Shown here one piece after another: positions 23,001 to 32,900 of a stretch of 64,000 bases of DNA. The notes under the pieces are model-generated. The model worked only from the letters and a program-made list of their open reading frames with translations. It ran no database searches and was not told the origin of the DNA. Both the position numbers and the translations under genes were made by a program. This DNA is from Rhineura floridana (lineage: Eukaryota > Chordata > Lepidosauria > Squamata > Rhineuridae): positions 45,763,092 to 45,827,091 of the forward strand of contig NC_084481.1 in the NCBI RefSeq assembly GCF_030035675.1, read 5' to 3'. The first letter of the stretch is position 1; each line of letters begins with the position of its first letter.

Positions 23001-26000
23001 CTGTACTTCTATCTCCTTGGTTAAATCATTATGCATTCCCGTTCCACCTGAATCCTTAGATTTTATGGGGATTGATATCTTTGGTAATGGGTCTAAAATT
23101 AATACAGAATTTGCCCTTTCTAAACGATCGGAATCTGAAATTCGATTCCGTATTGCATACAGGTGGTTTTTTAGACGATATCTCTGAGATATTGTACTGC
23201 CCTACAAATTTGTCAAAATACAAACACCATTTGGGTTGAGTCTTTCACAGTCCAATCCACTTCCTGTGTAGCTTGCAAGAATTTGGTAACATGTGCCTCT
23301 GAGCATATGGTGAGTGGTGGCAACACTTGCCATCTCCAAAGATAGAGAATAATATTTTTGTATGTTTGCTGGTGTTCTTCTTACTTTGCTTCTTTCCTGT
23401 GTTACTAATGTTTCTACAGAGAATCTAAACTAGAACATTTTATTTCCCTCATTATTCATCCTAGAAATCTGTGTCATATTTATTTTTATTAACTTCAAAG
23501 CCTTTTTATTGGTCAATGTCATATGATGGTGAAGACAGCCTTCTGTGTTTCAAATTGCAGGTTATGTTCTTTTTCTATTTTGGGTGCATTGACAGTTGAA
23601 TCTGAAACTGCAATTTGATGTAAAATCAGACTGATTACAATATGTTGCTACTTCAGCAATGACTCTTTGGTGTTGGAAAAAAGAGGATGCATGTTTTCAG
23701 CCTGCTATGTTTAAACCACTTCATTTAAGGCAAGGTGGGCACGGTCAATTAAAAATGCACACCTAGAATTTTGCTAGAATATATTTCACCTCCCACTGTT
23801 TTATCTTGTGCAAACAGAGACACTCCTGAGGTCCACTGGAGACTATTCTGCAGAAGTCAGTGCCATTATTCCACAATTATGTTTGAAGGTTTTTTTAGTG
23901 CAAATTTTGCAAAGTGTTGCTGTACTTCACATATTCACAGAAATAGAAACAAAAGAAAATGATTTCCTATAGAAAACTTCACTAAAATTGCAAAGTAAAT
24001 CAGACCTATTTAAAGTGACCATATGAACTATATCAACTGTCTTAATAATGTTGCTTCCTCCCTGCTAAAACAAGATCAGCACAGCAAGTATCTTCTTCCT
24101 ATTACTTGGGCTGATTGCAGGTGTTGCCACCACTCATCATATGCTCAGAGACACATGTTACCAAATCCTCGCAAGCTACACAGCAAGTGGATTGGACTGT
24201 GAAAGACCAACCCAAATGGTGTTTGCATTTTGACAAATGTGTAGGGCAGTCCAATATCTCAGAGAGGAGGTCAGGTCTCCTGCTCCCCTGGTGCATTCAC
24301 TATAGCTGCCCAATTTCCCTGCTTTTTAAAGTTTGATAGAAATATTGGTGGGCTATAGGTACCGCAAGGTTTTTTGCCTATTAGTGAATTTCCCTACTTT
24401 TTAATCTGGGAGGTAAGAAATGGGATCCTGTCCAAGTTTGCTGAGAATGGATTGAGCATTTGCATGCTTATTGAGTTCAGTGGGATTTACTCCCATGCAA
24501 TCATGCTTAGGATAGGTGAAACTGACCACAGGGGATGGGGAGGAGGAGAGGAAACGCAGAGGGGAGGACTGGAATGGGAGCAGGCAGGATGGGGAGGGGA
24601 GGAGGAGGGCAGGTTTGATCATTTGCATGTTTACTGAATTCAGTGCGATCTACTCCCGTGCAATCATGCTTAGGATAGGTAAAACTGACCGGGGGGAAGG
24701 GAGGGAGGGAGGGATGGAGCGGGCAGGGGAGGAGGAAGAAGGAAGAGGGGAGCAGGAAGGGAGAGGAGGAGGGGAAAAGCAGGTCTGATCATTTGCATGC
24801 TTACTGAATTCAATGGGATTTACTCCTATGCAATCATGGTTAGGATAGGAAAAACTGACCATGGGGGAGGAGGAGGGGGAAGGAGCATATTGGAGGGGGG
24901 CAAAGGGAGGGGAAGTTTGATCATTTGCATGCTTATAGAGTTCAATGGTATTTACTTCCGTGCAATCATGTTTAAGATAGGTAAAACTGACCATGGGGGG
25001 GAGGAAGGAGGGTATTGGAAGGAGAAGGGAAGGAGGGGCAAAGGAAGGGGGAGAGAAGGGGCAAGAGGGAGGGGATAGGAGGGAGAAGGGAGGGTGGGTT
25101 TGGTCATTTGCATACTTTTTGAGTTCAATGGGATTTATTTCTGTGCAATCATGTTTGAAAATGGAAATGGACAGCCTTCAAGTCGATCCCGACTTATGGT
25201 GACCCTATGAATAGGGTTTTCATGGTAAACGGTATGCAGAGGTGGTTTTACCATTGCCTTTCTCCGAGGCTGAGAGGCAGTGACTGGCCCAAGGTCACCC
25301 AGTCAGCTTCATGGCTGTGTGGGGATTCAAACCCTGGTCTCCCAGGTCGTAGTCCAACACTGACCCGGGGGAGGGGCAGGGAGAGGAGGGGATTGGGTGG
25401 GTGGGCAATGGGCAGAAGGGAAACCCCTTTCCTTTCCAAAAGGAAAACATTGTGAACAGTATCATTGCTTTTCAGGGTTTCCCCCACCTTTTTATTCTAC
25501 AGCAGGCACATGTAGCCTCCCACCCAAATTTAAACTAAAGTTGTCTCTGGCCACATCCACACCAGGCCTTTATTTCACTTTGGACAGTCATGGCTTCTCT
25601 CAAAGAATCCTGGGAAGTGTAGTTAGTGAAGGGTGCTGAGAGTTGCTAGGAGATGCCCTGTTCCCCTCACAGATCTTCAATCAGAGTGGCTGACTGTTAA
25701 ACCAGTCTGGCCATTGGAGCTCTGTCAGTGGAATAGGAATCTCCTCTCAGCACCCTTCACAAACTACACTTCCCAGGATTCTCTGAGGGAAGCCATGACT
25801 GTCTCAAGTGAAACCGAAGTCTGGTGTGGCCCCCTGATTAGGCAAGCCAAGCAGCTGGGAGTCTGGCCGTTAGAACTCTGACAGATGGTTCTTACTGAGC
25901 ATGCCCTGCATTATCATAGGGTGCCAGCCAAAATTTCTTAAATTGATTAAAAATCAGCCAGGCAGTTTTTTTAACTTTTAAACTGCAGAAGATGAAGGTC

Positions 26001-29000
26001 AGAGTATGGGGCAAGGTCACTATTAGGATTACAGGTTCTCTGTGAACATGGCTGATTTTTAGTGAATTTCAACAGATTATGACAACTCTGAGAGAGAAAA
26101 GTCCAAAACGGCTCTGGGATTTTTTTCTCTCTTTTTAGACTTTGAACTCTCGATTCTCTCTGACTGTTTTGTGTATTGCCATGAAAATTGAGAGTGTTGT
26201 TAAGCAAGCGTTTCTGAGTTCAGGACTATAAATTTTGTAAGGTTTTGTTTTGAAATGAGTTTATGGGAAACATCAGAATGGCATGGGGGTATTTTCAATT
26301 TAACATTGCGGAATGTGAAAAATCCATGCTGGCTAAAGTATACAGCCACTCTTGTGGCTGTATAATTTCATGCTTACCTTTGGATTTTGGAATTAGCTCT
26401 CCACAACTTGTTATTCGTACTTCAGCATAAGGTTTACTAGATGCATCTGTTTTCTGGTTTTCTATTTCTTTTACAACTTCTTGACCAGAGATTACTTGTC
26501 CAAATACAACATGAAGCCTAAATGATTAAAGCTTAATTTTAAAAACTGATAGACATCTTTGTAATACTGAAATTTTCAAGCAGCTTTCCGATTAACTTTT
26601 CCAAATACATGAAAGATACAAGGCCACTTACCCATCTAGATGAGGAGTAGGTTTGGTTGTTCTTTTGATGACATCAGGGGAAAGAATTTAACAAAATAAA
26701 GATAGGATTAGTATTATGAGGGGTAAACTTCATGTATTACGCCATAAATGAAAGATACGCAGATCCAAAAAGCATTAAACTGTAGTTCAAATATTAAAGA
26801 GTTGCAAAATGTTGAAATTAAAATCTTGGTAGTTTTAACAGTATCTGTTTAAATCTGAAGCATTTTAACAAATTTATGTTGTTTTTTTCAATTTTTAAAA
26901 ACAAATTCATGTTTAGTCCTATTCTCACTCTATGGTAAATCTGTGTCTGGATTCTACTGGAAATGAGAATTCACATCACTGAATGTTCTTACATACAAAA
27001 GAATTCCCTCCATCTACTAAATTAGATGTCAGGAAGAAGACTAAACGAGAACCCTTCTGTTTCTCATCTAGTTTTCTATCTGAAAGGAATATTTTGTGAG
27101 GAACATTCAGTGACGTAAGCCCTCATTTGCAGCCTGAAGTGATACACAGTTTTATTAGCTTAGTGAAAACTCAGTCATAGCTTTTAAAATAAAGTAAGAG
27201 AGGAATGATGCCAACCTTCAGAAGTATAATCCTCCTGGTGTTGTTCAGATTATACCACTTACATAATACTGCATCAGAATCTCTCAAATTTTACTTATAA
27301 CCAAACAAATAAATGTCTTGAGTATACATTCATTTCAGAAAAGGTAATTCATAAAAACTATACCGGTAATTCAACATTTATAACTGTTCTTCTCACAGCA
27401 AGACACTGGCATAGCTCAGGAGGCACAGAGGCAAGAAAAAGTGTGAAATGATAAAAAGGAAAACAAAGAACTACAGACAGACAGAGAAGGGAAAGACAGC
27501 ATTTCTGAAGGTACAGCAGTCCTCAGTATATTACTCCAGCTACAACTCCATTTAGTTGCAGCAGGTAAACTTGAGGTTCACTCTGAATTCAGTCACGAGT
27601 TTGTTAAAGAAAAAAAAATTCACCACAGAGACTCATCTCTTTCTTCTTTCTCAGAGTCTGTGCAGATTATTTCACTCCTGGGATGAAGAAAGAGTAGGGC
27701 TCAAGTCTGCACAGTTCCTTCCTCCTCACCACGGGCACACATTACTGAATGAATCAGGATAAGTTTTCTTCTACTCACAGAGGCAGAGGATGGAGCATAC
27801 AAACCACAGGCTTGTTTCTATTTTCACCATGGACAGCATCTTGGGTTTAGAGTAGCATTTGCCACCCTTCAGCAAGGCTTGTAACTGAAAGGTAGCTTAC
27901 TCTGACAGATTTGAGAATTTTGTGCTAAACAAGCACTGCCCCCTCAGTCCCTTATTTGCTATATTTATTTTCTGTACTTGGCTACAAACAATAAAAATCT
28001 GACTGTATACTTAAATTAAGCTTCTCAACTAGAACAGGGGTTCCCAAACTATAGTCCACAAGCTTCATTCAGGTGGTCCAATGTGTGTCTGTGGATTTGT
28101 GGCTGAAGATGAGAGACAGCACATCCATCATATTAAATGTTCACATTGATTTTTAATTGTATTTTATTGCTTCTTTTATTTCTTATATGAATTCTATGAA
28201 ATTAAAATTGTAATGCAATAAAAAATATTTATGCTGATTTTAGCACTTTTTGTTTGGTCCGATAATTTTAATTGAAATGATTTTATATAATCTTCTATTT
28301 GCTCCTTTCTCTTGAATTTTTGTAATTTTTAACCTCGAAATGCTTATATATATTCTTTGTATCAACTGTCCTCTTTTGAAATTCTTGTATTAATATTTCT
28401 TTGTGACGGCCAATGGCTATGAACAATAAAAGGAAACACAACAATAAAAAATATAAGAAAGATGCAACAAAAATACAATTAAAAATCCACAGCATCTAGA
28501 GCACCACATTAGAATTGCTACAAAAGGCAGAAAAATCATTAAGTGGTTTGCCAAAACCCTCAGCAATTTTCAAGTGGTCTGCGAGAAAAAAAATGTTTGG
28601 GAACCACTGCTCTAGAAAGCTCAGAGCAGATTACATTCTGGCTTCCAGTCATCTCCCATCCAGGCACTGATTAGATCCACACCTTAGCTTCTATCCTGTT
28701 AAAATACCAGGCACTCCCAGATCTCTTATGGGTTAGAAGACAGCGACAGCTACTCACAGTTCTAACACAGCATGTTGTTGTTATGTGCCATAAGTCACAG
28801 CATGACTAATATTTAATTTTATCCCATAGAATCTTTTAATCCTATTTACTGTTTCCAACAAACATTTAAGAGCACAGTTAAGTTTCCTATCTTTAAAAGG
28901 CATTCATGCTTTTAAAATGGAAAAGGAGTTAGCTGTTTCACCAGTTCAAAGTTCTGAAATGTAAATTGTAAGGACTGCCATCCCAATGCTGAAGAAACAC

Positions 29001-29887
29001 AGTGGAGCTGCATGATACTTACATAAAAAACTGTGAACCATTTGTATCTTTCCCTCTGTTGGCCATTGAAAGGAGAAATTCTTTGTTGTGCTTTACAGCA
29101 AAGCTTTCATCTAGAGAAAGCGTTCCAATTACTTCAAAAATCCAAGTATTACCTTGCATTGGCATTACTTCAGAATTTTAAATTAGGATTGTCAAACTGC
29201 ATAAACATATCACTGTAGTGCCAAACAGTATTCAAATAAATAAAAATAAAGGCAGAGGTATACAGTATAATTCTCAGTCTAATGCACAAAAATATAAATA
29301 CAATTATCTGACCAACTATCTGTTGAATCAAGGTCATTATATAAAATATGAATGTGTAAATGGAGCTGTCTCTTGAAATTCAGTACAGTTGTTGAGTAAG
29401 AACAGCGCACTATAACTTCTCATTCCTATTAGCACAAGCAGGTCAGCGTGTTTTTGTGAAAACAAACTCATTATTTTGTCTTGCATGTCCTTTATTAAAG
29501 TGTAAGAAGTAACAGCAATAATATGGGGAAAGAAAGTTTGCCATTTAAAAAAACAGACGAAAACAAATTAAAAAAACACACCTAAGTACAAGATGGACAA
29601 TTTTTAAATTTAAAATTATACACAAGAGAAATTCTAATTATTTGCACAAATGCAGTCTTCTACAGTAGACTTGCTTGTAACAGCTTTGAACCATAATAGT
29701 TTGAGCCTTACACTTCAGATAAAAGTCTTTTAATTACCATTGTACAATTAAAGTTTCCAAAATCATAAAATGAGTTCTGATTGGTCAGTAAGCACTAACA
29801 ACTGGTCACGTTGCAGCTTGTATAGGGAAAGTAAGACCCCATTTATTGGCCTACTTGGACCAACTGCTACTTAGCATTAATCTCTCA

Positions 29888-29935
<48 letters not shown>

Positions 29936-32900
29936 TCATCTTAAGGGTCTGTTTGATGACTGGGATGATGCTCTGTTTTCTCTCTTAGGTTAGTAAAGTG
30001 TAAGCAAGTTTCCATGGAGGGTTGCTTTGGTTAGTGATCATCAATGTGATGGCGAAGGCTGGGCAAAGGGGAAGAGAAGTTAGATGAATATGAGGTACAA
30101 AGTTATCATACTCCTCAATAACAGGAGAACTGCAACTCAAGAGAAAAAGAGATCCCCTTGGGTAGAAACAGAAGTGTAAAAGGGGTGATGGTATAAAGAC
30201 GTTATAATTATTTAGAAGTTTATAACAGCCATTCTGATTCCCAACAATAGGGCAGTCTATGACCCTCAAAAATAATTTTGTCAGCAGTTCTGGAAACAAA
30301 AAAGGTAATTTTCCTAATATACATAAACCAATGGCTGTGACTGGGAATTGCAGGGTATCATAATAAAATACTATGCTTACCTTCAAAAAAGCCACCATAA
30401 ATTGATTCTCCTCCTCTCCCATTTCCTTATATTAAAAGAAAAATGTATCATAAATGTGAATAACAATTACGTATCACATAAATTCCAAGTTAATTTTAAA
30501 GCCAGCACAGACAAAATTCTGTTACTAAATGGTACTTAAGTTTCTATGGAAATTTATTTCTTTACAAATAAAAAAGACAGGCTCTCATGAGGCAGAATGA
30601 GGGCACTCCGTATTTTCTTCATATTGTTGTTTTTAAGAAAATGGATTGGCAATCATGAAAATGCATTCTTATAACATCTTTCCATTTAATAGTCCTGTCA
30701 GATAACGCTCTCATGTGCATGTTGCTGTAAGGCACAGTTTGTCTTAAAATCAAGGTTTAATTGCAAACATATTCCCCTTGTGGCTCCCCTACCCCTGGCA
30801 TGGCACATGGCTCAAAGGAGCCATTCTGAGTCTTCTTCTGTTGTCTGAACTCAGACTGTGGTTTGCTTGAAAGAAGCCAACTACTGTCTGGATTACATGA
30901 GCAGGAAGAAGCCATGCAGGGGCCCATGCGGCAGTGGGGAGACACATTTACAATTAAATTATGGTTGAAGACAAACCGTGACTTATTATGACATGCGAAT
31001 CAGACCATTCTATCCTGACCCAGAGGCCACCATCCTGTGTGGTCCCCCCTCCAAAGAACGAAGAGAACATGACCATTCAAATAATTACTTCATGTACATT
31101 TATACTTGGCAGGCTATTATCTAAAATCATTTTTGCCAGTGTCATACCTTCACTGAAGTCACCCCCTTGGATCATAAAATCTTTCACAACTCTGTGAAAC
31201 AAACAACTTTTATAATGCAATGGCTTCTGAGTTGATTTTCCTGTACCTTTTTCACCTGCAGAGGAAAAAAAGTTTAATTCCCATTAGCTTTTAATGAAGA
31301 ATCTTATAGGGTAAAACAGAAGTACAACAGTAACTCTGCTTTTGATCTCAGACACTTCACTTGTCCAAGCATATAAAATAAAAAAACGTTGTAAAGTAAT
31401 ACTCACCAACAAAAAAGAACCCCCTTATTGCCTACATTTCACTCAAATTTTAAGAACACTGGAAATGAATAGCATCTGTTCCAGCACAACTTCCATATGG
31501 TGGCCAAAATCCAGGGAATTACTTTAGATGTGCGTAAGAGCTTGCACACACCATATGCAGAGTCTGACTTTTTCTGCCACAGCACAAACTGCTTTGAAAC
31601 TCTCCTGAATTTCTTAAATGTGAGGAGCTCCTATTCAAGAAATACAATTCCTGATGGGCATGTGGATGTAGTGGCAAGGCTGTCTGGACTGTGACCAATG
31701 TGTTCAAACCTTGGATGCTAGTCAATAGTTAGTATAGAAAGCATCCATCTGTTTCACAGAAATAAAAAGCCATGTTTCACACATGGATAAACTACAGGTG
31801 GACAATAATTTTATCTGTACCTTCTTTTGCATATACTATGTCCACAACAAATTCTATTAACAACTCAAGCAGTATACCCAGTCAGCCTACACCGAGGTCT
31901 GGGAAAATAATAAAGCACTTTTTCAAGCACCTTTGAAAATTCTGCCCTAAATAAAAACATGGTCCGACAAGACGGTTCTGCATTTGCACAGTGCATCTTC
32001 AGTCTCTGCACAGATATAGGGCCTGTGCAAGTTTACCAACAAACATTTGAAGAACTCCAGTTACAGATCAAACTGTCTTTTTAAGGTAAAGAGAAGCCCT
32101 TCTATAGAAATGTGATCCATAACTAGCAGAGGTTCTAGTTCTCTCCTTTTCCTTATTTCCTCAAACCCATGCACTGCATGAGCCATGAGATGGAATAGAA
32201 AGTTCAGCAGCAGCCAGGTCAGAAGGTAAAATCACAGGTGTTTGCTGTGTAGCAATAGAGGAGTGGAGGGAGTTCCTACCCTTACTGTTAGGATGTGGTA
32301 GAAGGCATTGCAGCCAGCACCGTGCAAATGCTTAGATGCTGAACACATAATCACCCTGCTGATGCAGCAGCCTGCACATGTACTGGAGCAACTATCCACT
32401 TGCACACTGCTGGCTGCAGCACATCCATCAACTAATGGTAAGAATGGGAAATCCCTCCCCTCCATTGCCATGAAACAATGATTGGCAGTTTCACTAGCTA
32501 CAGCTAGTAAGATTTAAACTTTTCAGACCAGGACCCACTGTTAAGCCCAAACTGTATGCGACCGACTTTCTTATTTTTAAATTATGTATGTCTGCCTTCC
32601 TCTTTCTTTTTACAGGGTGACCAGATGTAAAAGAGAACACAACTTCTGTACCTTTAACAGTTATGCAGAATGAAGAATTATGCTAGGTACAGTTTTTCTT
32701 CATCCCGGCATAAGTCACACCTGCCAAAATCCCCAAATTCACTCATCTACACAATTGCTGAAGCTATAGGAGCCCTGTCCTTTTTTGTATCTGGTCATTG
32801 CTTTTCTCCTTGTCTTTTCTCACTTTGTATGAAAAAAATCTAAATAAACAGTGATGGTGGTGGTACAAGTGCAACCCACCTTAGGCAGGGGTGTGATCCA

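Larger units (their letters stand above)
19126..23180 (-). mobile_element. APE-type LINE, probably Vingi/I-like, nearly full length
   Basis: Minus-strand non-LTR element of 4.05 kb with a 12-bp target duplication TCTCTGAGATAT (19114-19125 and 23181-23192). The uninterrupted target is visible at 44451-44470 and, inverted, near 24255. Parts: apurinic endonuclease ([22 protein letters not shown] near 22560-22638; [10 protein letters not shown] near 21900), then RT ([63 protein letters not shown] with both Asp intact). A C-terminal Cys/His motif [20 protein letters not shown] follows. No RNase H was seen. The frame is broken several times. The family name is by resemblance. Confidence 0.85.
18980..24389. 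mobile_element. Long-TIR repeat element, copy 1, split by a LINE
   Basis: The ends ATTCACTARTAGGCAAAAAA are inverted at 18980 and 24389. Without the LINE the element is about 1.34 kb, with terminal inverted repeats of about 280 nt (18980-19125 plus 23193-23340, against 24110-24389). No coding capacity. The CACTA-like tips suggest a cut-and-paste element, but I see no clean target duplication, so the superfamily is open. Confidence 0.7.
29111..32612 (-). other. PPIG: PPIG introns around exons 3-4
   Basis: Apart from exons 4 and 3 and the (CT)n at 29887, I see only unremarkable AT-rich intron sequence here. Confidence 0.55.

Noticed and set aside
18980-24389. Calling the long-TIR element a CACTA/EnSpm transposon
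   Set aside because: The tips read CACTA, but no 3-bp target duplication is evident at either copy, so the superfamily is left open.
24374-25639. Glu/Gly/Arg-rich frames
   Set aside because: They come from the G/A-rich spacers of the octamer minisatellite and the SINE next to it.
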